Assembly (NCBI GenBank): GCA_007133925.1
Contig: SLLU01000149.1
Location: 1-5,017, forward strand
Length of the DNA stretch: 5,017 bases
Origin: Candidatus Halarchaeoplasma halalkaliphilum
GTDB lineage: Archaea; Thermoplasmatota; Thermoplasmata; Halarchaeoplasmatales; Halarchaeoplasmataceae
Direction of reading: 5' to 3'
Under the pieces are notes generated by a model. The model saw only the letters and a program-made list of their open reading frames with translations. It was not told the origin of the DNA and ran no database searches. The position numbers and the translations under genes were made by a program. Positions 1 through 5,017 of this stretch are shown piece after piece; positions within the stretch are counted from its first letter, which is position 1; each line of letters begins with the position of its first letter.

Positions 1-176
1 TCCCGGGAACTCCACTGCTGCCGTATACCGCCTCCGTTCCTCCCGGATGCCCCGGAACACACATAGGACCGTTCAAGGACCACCACATCGGTGTACCCCT
101 TTCTGGCAAGATGATAGGCTGTACCAAGGCCGTTGACGCCTCCACCTATGATCACCGCTCCGGCCCTCTCACTCAT
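1..176 (-). CDS. DAO-family FAD-dependent amino-acid dehydrogenase, beta subunit (N-terminal 58 residues; cut by window edge)
   Basis: Likely the catalytic flavoprotein of the complex encoded upstream; it would oxidise an amino acid and pass electrons to the Fe-S and alpha subunits. The translation begins MSERAGAVIIGGGVNGLG, a Rossmann FAD site with GxGxxG at residues 11-16, and the second strand ends VVVLE with Glu35, which should bind the FAD ribose. It continues with SGASGRNGGGIRQQW (residues 41-55), a signature I know from SoxB-type sarcosine oxidase beta and archaeal proline dehydrogenase beta subunits. The full protein in this family is about 370-400 residues, so most lies outside the window. 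The start is uncertain: three ATG codons lie in a row at 182, 179 and 176. I chose 176 because GGTGAT at 186-181 is a partial Shine-Dalgarno four bases upstream. The gene overlaps the end of the BFD gene by 8 nt (14 nt if the start is 182), so it belongs to that operon. Proline is the best guess for substrate, but sarcosine, hydroxyproline or D-amino acids remain possible. Confidence 0.88.
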   Translation of the reverse strand, partial: MSERAGAVIIGGGVNGLGTAYHLARKGYTDVVVLERSYVCSGASGRNGGGIRQQWSSR

Positions 177-435
177 CATCATCACCCGCCAGTACGTTGA
201 AGGACACCTGCCTGGAAGGAGGTCTTGCCGTGGGTTCGTCCATGTCTTCAGGTGTGAGGCCCAGTTCCCGGGCCAGTATGCGGTGTGTCAGGAGAACACA
301 TGTCTTCCCCTGGCACTGCCCCATCCCGAGTCTCAGGTGTCTTTTGATGGATTCGATCTCTTTGAATCCTTTCTCTATGGCCTCCAGTATGTCCTCCTCT
401 GTTAGATCCTCACAGCGACAGATAACTACACTCAT
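169..435 (-). CDS. Stand-alone BFD-like [2Fe-2S] protein, small subunit of the amino-acid dehydrogenase complex
   Basis: An 88-residue electron-transfer subunit. It carries the BFD-type cysteine pattern C6-x-C8 ... C41-x4-C46 (ICRCED near the start, GQCQGKTC in the middle), expected to bind one [2Fe-2S] cluster. The C-terminal stretch TARPPSRQVSFNVLA resembles the RPPxRPVxLxxLA tail that follows the BFD domain in HcnB/OoxA/hydroxyproline-dehydrogenase alpha subunits. It therefore looks like that domain encoded as a separate gene, in line with the alpha subunit here lacking it. An upstream in-frame ATG at 465 would add ten residues, but ATG 435 is preferred: it has a near-perfect GGAGGTG five bases upstream and gives an ATGA overlap with the ferredoxin stop codon. 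About 10 kDa, close to the 8 kDa small subunit reported for archaeal PDH2 complexes. Cytoplasmic, with no signal peptide or membrane segment. Confidence 0.88.
   Translation of the reverse strand: MSVVICRCEDLTEEDILEAIEKGFKEIESIKRHLRLGMGQCQGKTCVLLTHRILARELGLTPEDMDEPTARPPSRQVSFNVLAGDDDE
181..186 (-). promoter_or_regulatory. Partial ribosome binding site and triple ATG start of the beta-subunit gene
   Basis: GGTGAT on the minus strand matches part of the consensus GGAGGTGAT. It runs directly into three consecutive in-frame ATG codons, overlapping the first of them (182-180), so only the second or third ATG would have this site upstream. The site lies inside the end of the BFD gene, so translation of beta is probably coupled to it. 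Confidence 0.4.
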
Positions 436-902
436 TTTTTCACCTCCAGGCCCCTTACGTTCCATGCATTTTCTTTTTCAACAGAGATGGTTATGCCGTG
501 GGTTTTACCGGAGCATCGAACCCTGAGCACTTGGGACTGCTGCACCCTTTTTCCATCCCGGTCCAGGGCATACACGGTATCCCCCTTCTCCGGTACCGGG
601 AGGTACTCGTAGGGAATGGTAACCGTGCAGGGTTCCGAAGTGGTATCCAGTATAAATATGGCCAGTCCCGGGCACTCTGTGACGCAAAGACCGCAGCCCA
701 CACATCCGTGGAAATCCACTTGGGGTACGTCGGTTATATCCTCCATGGATATGGCCTCTTTGGGGCATGCGGCCACGCAGGGATCGCACGGGATGTTCTC
801 CACGCACTCGATCACCACCACCGGACCTTTATTCATGCGCTCCAGGGAGGGTTTCACTATGTCGTCCAAAGAAAGGACACCGGTCTCTTTATAATCCGCC
901 AT
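432..902 (-). CDS. Dicluster [4Fe-4S] ferredoxin-like subunit of the amino-acid dehydrogenase complex
   Basis: A 156-residue (about 17 kDa) iron-sulfur electron-transfer subunit. Two cysteine sets are visible: C33-x5-C39-x2-C42-x3-C46-P (VIECVENIPCDPCVAACP) and the canonical C67-x2-C70-x2-C73-x3-C77-P (GCVGCGLCVTECPG). Together they should hold two [4Fe-4S] clusters. The first set has five rather than two residues between its first and second cysteines. After the cluster domain comes a beta-rich tail (about residues 93-156), with extra cysteines C92 and C130. Size and position fit the ~20 kDa gamma subunit of the PDH2-type proline dehydrogenase of Thermococcales. The ATG directly abuts the TAG stop of the alpha gene with no intervening base, and a strong Shine-Dalgarno lies inside that gene's end. 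The stop overlaps the BFD start as ATGA. The assignment to a 4Fe-4S protein is firm; the assignment to a proline-type complex rests on context. Confidence 0.92.
   Translation of the reverse strand: MADYKETGVLSLDDIVKPSLERMNKGPVVVIECVENIPCDPCVAACPKEAISMEDITDVPQVDFHGCVGCGLCVTECPGLAIFILDTTSEPCTVTIPYEYLPVPEKGDTVYALDRDGKRVQQSQVLRVRCSGKTHGITISVEKENAWNVRGLEVKK
441..447 (-). promoter_or_regulatory. Strong Shine-Dalgarno of the BFD gene
   Basis: GGAGGTG followed by five A residues and then ATG at 435. The site lies within the last codons (Leu-Glu-Val-Lys-Lys) of the ferredoxin gene. It decides the start at 435 over the upstream ATG at 465, which would lie beyond it. Confidence 0.8.
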
Positions 903-2336
903 CTAGCACACCTCCTCCTCCAGGGTACACATCTTCACACCCCTTCTGGGATACTCTCCGTAGGGCCCCTGGCGCATACCCTCTATGCTTTTTTGCACAC
1001 CCTCTTTTTTCATTGTTATCTCTTCCGAACCGCCCAGCAAACGTTCCGCCACCGCATACCCCACCAGCTTGCCTTCCAGGGCGGCCACCGTTGCCTCCTC
1101 TATGCCAGCGGCATCCCCGGCCACGTAGATGCCTTCCACGGTGGTCTCCATGTCCGGGGTCCGGACGGGCACGTATCCCCCCAGTTCCCGCACGTACTTC
1201 ATCTCCGCACCGGCCTGCCTGAGGAACTGGTTATCGGGATGCAGTCCCACTGCGATGCATATGACATCACACTCCAGTTCCCTCTCGGTCCCAGGGATGG
1301 GCTGCCAGTGCTCGTCCAACTCGTGAACCACCGCACCGGTGACCTGTTCCGTGCCCAGGGCCCTTTTGATGGTGTGCCTGGTCCGTATTGGGACACCGGC
1401 CCGTCTCAACTTGGATGCATGCACCTGATACCCCCCGAAGTGGGGCATGGCCTCTATAACCTCCACCACGTCCACACCGGCCTGGAGCAGTTGATAGCTC
1501 ACTATGAGGCCCACGTTACCCGAACCGATCATGAGCACCCGTTTACCGGGTATGATGCCGTACTCGTTCATGAGTGTCTGCACCCCACCGGCACCGTAGA
1601 TACCCGGTAGGTCGTTGTTTTCGAATGCCAGGTAGTTCTCCACCGCTCCCGTGCAGTATGCCATGGCCTTTGCCCGGTATATCTCCAGTTTGTTCTCATG
1701 CTCGACGGTCAGGGTCATGTCGGGATAGTATCCCAGGACGGTGCTTCCGCCGTGTATGTGCACCCCGGCCTTATGGGCCTCCTCCTTCAACTCCACCGCC
1801 AGGTCGATTCCCCTGGTACCCGCCTCTTCCCGATGACTTCCGAAGAACTGGTGGGTCTGTTTCACTAGCTGACCTCCCTGATGATTACCCTCGTCGAAAA
1901 CATGGACATCGAGACCGTGATTTGCCGCAACGATGGCCCCGGACAGTCCCGCGGGACCGCCCCCAACGATTGCAACATCTATATCACGTTCCAGAGGTCT
2001 CGGTGAGTTGGGGGGAACGTCTTTAGGAAATTCCGGAAGGGCACCGTGCCTTTCCACTTTCATACCATCTTCCGCCGGGGTGGTGCACGTTCTCACGTGG
2101 GGAACGCCGTCCACCCTCATTATACAGGACGAACACTTGCCGATGGCACAGAAGAAACCCCGGGGACGATGGTGCCGCTTGCTCTCGGTGAACTTGACGA
2201 GACCGTTGGCATAGAGTGCTGCGGCGATGGTCTCTCCCGGGTATGCCTTGACCCGCTCACCTTCGAATTCAAAGTATATCTCCTCACCCCGTTCGAACTC
2301 CAGCACTGGATGTTTTCTTATCCTGTTATCTTCCAT
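903..2336 (-). CDS. FAD/NAD-dependent oxidoreductase with N-terminal [2Fe-2S] domain (Fer2_4), alpha subunit of dye-linked amino-acid (proline-type) dehydrogenase
   Basis: A 477-residue (about 52 kDa) flavoprotein. Residues 10-100 form a Fer2_4 ferredoxin domain with HHRPRGFF followed by C63-x4-C68-x2-C71-x12-C84, expected to bind a [2Fe-2S] cluster. A Pyr_redox_2 module follows: FAD motif GGGPAG at 125-130 with an acidic strand end (D148), a second Rossmann motif GSGNVG at 271-276 with E295 (suggesting NAD rather than NADP), and the second FAD motif GIYVAGDAAG at 402-411. The C-terminal tail (440-477) has no BFD motif, only two cysteines, C470 and C477; the BFD domain is supplied by a separate gene downstream. 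The layout matches the alpha subunit of archaeal PDH2 and relatives such as SoxA, HcnB and OoxA. A TTG start at 2399 would add 21 residues, but they look non-native (FYRPYTCGPAG), have no Shine-Dalgarno and would overlap the upstream gene. ATG 2336 has a TATA-like box 28 nt before it, which suggests a leaderless transcript. This is the first gene of the four-gene operon. Confidence 0.93.
   Translation of the reverse strand: MEDNRIRKHPVLEFERGEEIYFEFEGERVKAYPGETIAAALYANGLVKFTESKRHHRPRGFFCAIGKCSSCIMRVDGVPHVRTCTTPAEDGMKVERHGALPEFPKDVPPNSPRPLERDIDVAIVGGGPAGLSGAIVAANHGLDVHVFDEGNHQGGQLVKQTHQFFGSHREEAGTRGIDLAVELKEEAHKAGVHIHGGSTVLGYYPDMTLTVEHENKLEIYRAKAMAYCTGAVENYLAFENNDLPGIYGAGGVQTLMNEYGIIPGKRVLMIGSGNVGLIVSYQLLQAGVDVVEVIEAMPHFGGYQVHASKLRRAGVPIRTRHTIKRALGTEQVTGAVVHELDEHWQPIPGTERELECDVICIAVGLHPDNQFLRQAGAEMKYVRELGGYVPVRTPDMETTVEGIYVAGDAAGIEEATVAALEGKLVGYAVAERLLGGSEEITMKKEGVQKSIEGMRQGPYGEYPRRGVKMCTLEEEVC
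909..918 (-). promoter_or_regulatory. Strong Shine-Dalgarno of the ferredoxin gene
   Basis: GGAGGAGGTG ends six bases before the ATG at 902. It is encoded by the final Glu-Glu-Val codons of the alpha gene, so the alpha C-terminus EEEVC doubles as the ribosome binding site of the next gene and implies one polycistronic message. Confidence 0.8.
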
Positions 2337-2355
2337 GGGAACACCGGCAGGCCCG

Positions 2356-2385
2356 CATGTATAAGGTCGATAAAAAATATTTGCC
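2356..2385 (-). promoter_or_regulatory. Candidate archaeal promoter of the dehydrogenase operon
   Basis: In the 59-nt gap before the alpha gene two A/T-rich boxes are visible on the minus strand: AATATTTTTTA (about 2382-2371) and TTATAC (2364-2359). The latter begins 28 nt before ATG 2336, the spacing expected if the transcript starts at or next to the ATG. No Shine-Dalgarno precedes the ATG. The T6 run in the first box could instead help end the upstream TPR transcript. Confidence 0.4.
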
Positions 2386-2395
2386 TGTTTTTCCT

Positions 2396-3574
2396 TCAAC
2401 GGCCGTATCCCATTATTTCGCCTTTTCCCTCACACCTGGAACACGAACCGCTGCCGTTACAGTCTCCGCAATTACCGGTCCCGCCGCAAAGGGTGCAATC
2501 CCCTAAATGGTCACACTCACTGCATATCCCGAGCTCATCACATTCGGGACACCGACCGGTCCCACCACAGCTCTTGCATTTGAATATCCAGTTTGTTTTC
2601 CCTTGTCCCTGGCAGTCCGGGCACTCTAGGTTCCCCTTGCATCTCCGGCATTCACCTGTTCCACCGCACTTTACGCAGTCCCCGGATCCCTTACATTTTT
2701 CGCAGCCGCCACTGCCTTCGCAGTTAACACACTGTCCGGTTCCGTTGCATACGGGACACTCTTTTAGGGTGGGGATAGTACCCAGATATTCCCTTAATAG
2801 TTCGTCCACTGCACCCTTTTCAAAATATTTCCTGGCACTCTTCAGACACGTTATGGCCTCTTCGTTCTGACCGAGACTCCAGTGACCCTCAGCCTTACCG
2901 ATCCAGGCATCCTTGCACCCCCTATCGAGTTTCAATACGTTATGGAATTCATCGGGTAAAGATTGTGATTTAGCCTTTTTCAGAAGTTCCCTGGCTTTTT
3001 CCTTTCTTCTGGAATCGGTACCGGTTATCTCTTCCAAACGTCCATAGTACTTTTTCGCTTTGTCTATCTCACCCACGTCCACCAACGTATCCGCATACTC
3101 GCCCATTAGTTCGTGGTCTCGCTTTTCCCGGAAGGCATCTTCCAAAGCATCCAGTGCTCTTTTGTTCATCCCCCTTCTTTTCAATGCCAGATACCTATGT
3201 CTATGTACTTTGGCCTTATCCCCACAGTACTCCAAAGCTTCATCGTAAGACCCCAGGGCACCTTTGTGGTCCCCCTGTTTGAAGAGTGCGTTCCCCCTTG
3301 CCATCAACCCCTCGCAGCTCTTTTCCACCTTCAAACTCTTCTTTGCCCACTCCTCGGCCTCGTATGGATCTCCCCTGGCCAAGGCAACGATGGAAAAGAG
3401 GACGTAATTTCTGTGGTCGTTAAGTTTTAGACTATAGGGTGCATCGAATCTTTTCACCTCCTCCATGAGATCTTTCATCTCCTCAGTTACGAACTCCGAA
3501 CTGGGTTCTAGCTCGACCTGCAGTGGAATATCGTGGAAGAGTTCCGAGACCTTTTTATCATATTCGCGGGCCAT
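2396..3574 (-). CDS. TPR protein with a C-terminal array of twelve CxxC(x)GxG zinc-finger-like knuckles
   Basis: A 392-residue protein of unknown function. Residues ~55-255 contain about four to five TPR-like helical hairpins (for example GNALFKQGDHKGALGSYDEAL at 94-114 and GEYADTLVDVGEIDKAKKYY at 158-177), which usually bind partner proteins. After a short linker (~256-272) comes a cysteine array of CxxC motifs starting at residues 273, 282, 291, 300, 309, 318, then 333, 342, 351, 360, 369 and 378. This is an exact 9-residue period in two blocks of six, separated by six extra residues (KTNWIF). Most units read CxxCxGxG, as in the zinc-binding centre of DnaJ, but DnaJ has only four, more widely spaced, and there is no J domain here. 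The 24 cysteines could bind up to six Zn ions (inference). No signal peptide or membrane segment, so cytoplasmic. ATG 3574 has only AGGA two bases away, too close to work well, so a leaderless start is likely. It ends 59 nt before the dehydrogenase operon on the same strand; a role in assembling that Fe-S complex is a guess from position only. Confidence 0.9.
   Translation of the reverse strand: MAREYDKKVSELFHDIPLQVELEPSSEFVTEEMKDLMEEVKRFDAPYSLKLNDHRNYVLFSIVALARGDPYEAEEWAKKSLKVEKSCEGLMARGNALFKQGDHKGALGSYDEALEYCGDKAKVHRHRYLALKRRGMNKRALDALEDAFREKRDHELMGEYADTLVDVGEIDKAKKYYGRLEEITGTDSRRKEKARELLKKAKSQSLPDEFHNVLKLDRGCKDAWIGKAEGHWSLGQNEEAITCLKSARKYFEKGAVDELLREYLGTIPTLKECPVCNGTGQCVNCEGSGGCEKCKGSGDCVKCGGTGECRRCKGNLECPDCQGQGKTNWIFKCKSCGGTGRCPECDELGICSECDHLGDCTLCGGTGNCGDCNGSGSCSRCEGKGEIMGYGR
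2420..2758 (-). repeat. Coding tandem array of degenerate 27-bp units (twelve CxxC knuckles)
   Basis: Each unit encodes nine residues of form CxxCxGxGx. Units 1-6 occupy roughly 2758-2597 and units 7-12 roughly 2578-2420, with an 18-bp insertion between them. The units are conserved at the protein level (Cys and Gly positions) while Cys codons alternate between TGT and TGC and the variable residues differ. The array therefore looks old and selected rather than a recent slippage product. Confidence 0.85.
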
Positions 3575-3599
3575 GTTCCTGCTTTACCGAATAGACGAT

Positions 3600-3612
3600 G
3601 GAAAATAAGAGT
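3600..3612 (-). promoter_or_regulatory. Candidate TATA box for the TPR-zinc-finger gene
   Basis: The minus strand reads AACTCTTATTTTC in this stretch. The TTATTTTC part is centred about 31 nt upstream of ATG 3574, which would place the transcription start only a few bases before the ATG. It sits between the poly-T terminator and the gene. The match to a TATA consensus is only moderate. Confidence 0.33.
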
Positions 3613-3619
3613 TACCCTT

Positions 3620-3641
3620 GGAAAAAAAAGAAAAAAAGGGG
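3620..3641 (-). terminator. Poly-T (archaeal-type) terminator of the surface-protein gene
   Basis: Six bases after the TAA stop of the upstream gene the minus strand has seven T, one C, then eight T. No clear GC-rich hairpin precedes it. T-runs of this kind terminate archaeal RNA polymerase; the position right after a stop codon and before a new promoter-like box supports the call. Confidence 0.72.
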
Positions 3642-3643
3642 TT

Positions 3644-5017
3644 TTAGTAGTCTATGTCCCACTGAACGGACACGCCAGCATCGTTGTACACCCAGTAGCC
3701 TTTACCGGGTTCGAACACGAATCCCGACACATCGATGGTGTAAGCCATGTTGTACTCTTCGGATGCATGGAAGTAACCTATACGGGTGACCTCCACCGGA
3801 ATCCCATGAGTACCGCTGGTCTCGCTGGGCAGTCCCACCAGGTTCCATCCGGGATACAGCGTTACAGAGGTACTGTCCGGTCTCGCACCTTCCACCGTCA
3901 GGATGGTATCTTCCGTGGTCCGAATCCACACACCCATGGTCCGGTCCCAAGACTCCAGATTGTTATAGTGCGAGGGTCTTCCGGGTATGTGTGACCTCCA
4001 GATCCCGCTCGCTGCGTCGTAGTACATGACCTTGTCGTAGTCACCGCTTATGTCCGCCAGTATGGTCTCCAAATTTGTGTTCGCCAGTATGAGGTTAAAG
4101 GACACCAGGTTCCATCCGTCGGCGTCCCCACCTGCGAACAGTTCTATGTCCATGGTGGTTAGCTCGGCACCGGGTTCCTGCTGAGCATCAACGTTCTCCT
4201 CTTCCGCACCGTTGGTCCCCACGGCCCTCACCAAGTACCACCAGTAGATCTCGTCCGCCATGCCACGGCCCTCGTCCAGGTACTGATATTCCGGAGAACC
4301 GTCGGCATCAACGCTATCCACCGGGTCCCAGGGACCTTCCGGAGCTTCGGAGCGGTATATGTTGTAATGGCTCACCGTTCCCGGATCATCCGGGCTTGCG
4401 TTCCACGTGAGCAGGTTGTCCTCATCGCCTTCGAAGGGTATGCCCTCGGCGGTGACCAGTATGTTGTCTATGCGCCAGCCTGCCTCCATATCTTGATCAT
4501 AGGCCTCTATGCCCGCATCCCAGCGTATATGGACGCTCTGGCCTGCATAGGCGGTGAGGTCGAAGGTGACCGTCTCCCAGCTGGCTGAGCCTCCCCAGGC
4601 TTGCTGTCCGCCCAGGGGATTTTGGTAGTTGTCATTGATAGCGCCGTCGTAACCCTGGTCCGGTGTCAAAAGGGTGAACGGACCGTCAACGCCCGCCGTG
4701 GATATCTTCAGGTTTCCACCATCCAGATACGTTGTTTGGCGACCGAAGGCTCTCCAGTGATCGAAGGACAGTTCCACATCCTCGGCCTCAGCCGGTATGG
4801 TTATCTCGGGGGAGATGAGCCAACTCAGGTATCCGTAGGACGGTGTCTTGAAGTACTCTCCGTCACCGAAATCCCAGGAATTATCGCCCACGGTGGAGCC
4901 GTGGCTGCGGATGCCCCATTCACTTCCGGTGTTGGATATGCCCGTGGTATAGCCCTTGTCCTGGGACACATCGTCGCTGAACAGCACCGCCGTCCCCTCG
5001 CCGTAGTGTACCACGGA
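3644..5017 (-). CDS. Probable secreted or cell-surface multidomain protein: jelly-roll + FN3-like + duplicated GWNLV module (C-terminal 457 residues; N-terminus outside window)
   Basis: The reading frame is open to the window edge (first codon TCC), so the true start lies beyond it; the GTG at 5014 is not a credible start. Numbering from that GTG, residues ~10-190 look like a beta-sandwich (MAM/M6-peptidase-tail type): ISPEITIP, LSFDHWRAF, WETVTFDLTAYAGQSVHIRW and GWRIDNILV are typical strands. Residues ~195-285 resemble a fibronectin-III domain (LTWNASPDD, HYNIYRSE, WWYLVRAVGTNG). Residues ~290-456 carry two copies of a module seen in many archaeal surface proteins: GWNLVSF (300-306) to GVWIR (361-365), then GWNLVGL (389-395) to GYWVY (439-443). 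The acidic, Asp/Gly/Trp/Tyr-rich and Cys-free composition fits an extracellular protein. There is no C-terminal membrane anchor; the chain ends DIDY right after the last strand. The missing N-terminal part could be a protease or adhesin and cannot be inferred. A poly-T terminator separates it from the genes downstream. Confidence 0.85.
   Translation of the reverse strand, partial: SVVHYGEGTAVLFSDDVSQDKGYTTGISNTGSEWGIRSHGSTVGDNSWDFGDGEYFKTPSYGYLSWLISPEITIPAEAEDVELSFDHWRAFGRQTTYLDGGNLKISTAGVDGPFTLLTPDQGYDGAINDNYQNPLGGQQAWGGSASWETVTFDLTAYAGQSVHIRWDAGIEAYDQDMEAGWRIDNILVTAEGIPFEGDEDNLLTWNASPDDPGTVSHYNIYRSEAPEGPWDPVDSVDADGSPEYQYLDEGRGMADEIYWWYLVRAVGTNGAEEENVDAQQEPGAELTTMDIELFAGGDADGWNLVSFNLILANTNLETILADISGDYDKVMYYDAASGIWRSHIPGRPSHYNNLESWDRTMGVWIRTTEDTILTVEGARPDSTSVTLYPGWNLVGLPSETSGTHGIPVEVTRIGYFHASEEYNMAYTIDVSGFVFEPGKGYWVYNDAGVSVQWDIDY

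Noticed and set aside
436..465. Upstream ATG giving a 98-residue BFD protein
   Set aside because: The Shine-Dalgarno GGAGGTG lies inside the extra segment and points to ATG 435, which also forms the ATGA overlap.
590..601. Perfect palindrome CCGGTACCGG as a possible operator
   Set aside because: It lies inside the ferredoxin coding region, is short and GC-rich, and has no second copy near a promoter; probably chance.
498..1610. 370-residue open frame on the plus strand
   Set aside because: It lies antisense to the alpha and ferredoxin genes, whose motifs are unmistakable. Its translation is rich in His, Gly and Leu without recognisable motifs, and it crosses two real genes; it is a shadow of codon bias.
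2337..2399. TTG start giving a 498-residue alpha subunit
   Set aside because: The added 21 residues have no family likeness, no Shine-Dalgarno precedes the TTG, and they would cover the promoter-like A/T boxes. ATG 2336 begins right before the conserved Fer2_4 domain.
2432..2758. CRISPR-like array because of the regular period
   Set aside because: The period is 27 bp of coding sequence with no identical repeats or unique spacers; it is an amino-acid-level repeat.
2420..2758. DnaJ chaperone call from the CxxCxGxG motifs
   Set aside because: There is no J domain (no HPD motif) and no DnaJ C-terminal domain, and there are twelve units instead of four.
2046..2870. 274-residue plus-strand frame with Pro/His/Ser repeats resembling a low-complexity protein
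   Set aside because: The repeats are the antisense reading of the CxxCxGxG units; the minus-strand frame explains them fully.

Overview
The window carries six protein-coding genes, all on the minus strand and tightly packed; the two outermost run off the window ends. Transcription reads from right to left. The organism is most likely an archaeon, possibly a Thermoplasmatota-type euryarchaeote (moderate confidence, inference only). Reasons: genes that would open a transcript have TATA-like A/T boxes about 25-31 nt upstream of ATG and no usable Shine-Dalgarno, while internal operon genes have strong GGAGGTG sites; an uninterrupted poly-T tract without a hairpin follows the first gene; Arg/Ile codons are often AGG/ATA; and the gene content (split dye-linked amino-acid dehydrogenase, TPR-zinc-finger protein, 'GWNLV' surface protein) fits.

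Right part (3644-5017): the C-terminal part of a large, probably secreted protein with a jelly-roll (MAM/M6-peptidase-tail-like) domain, a fibronectin-III-like domain and a duplicated GWNLV...GxW module. A poly-T terminator follows.

Middle (2396-3574): a 392-residue protein with an N-terminal TPR helical array and a C-terminal array of twelve CxxC knuckles in an exact 9-residue period, arranged as 6+6. It is the most unusual object in the window.

Left part (1-2336): a four-gene operon that matches the four-subunit dye-linked L-proline dehydrogenase (PDH2) type known from Thermococcus/Pyrococcus. In order: the alpha subunit (2Fe-2S + FAD/NAD oxidoreductase, 477 aa), a dicluster [4Fe-4S] ferredoxin (156 aa), a stand-alone BFD-like [2Fe-2S] protein (88 aa), and the start of the DAO-family flavoprotein (beta) that would oxidise the amino-acid substrate. 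Junctions are TAG/ATG back to back, an ATGA overlap, and an overlap of 8-14 nt, so the four products are very probably made together and form one complex. Electrons would pass from substrate to the beta FAD, then through the Fe-S subunits to the alpha flavin and on to NAD or another acceptor. The substrate (proline, hydroxyproline, sarcosine or another secondary/D-amino acid) cannot be settled here because only 58 residues of beta are present.

No RNA genes, mobile elements, CRISPR arrays or attachment sites were seen. No stretch over 300 bases lacks a gene; the two intergenic gaps are 59 and 69 nt.
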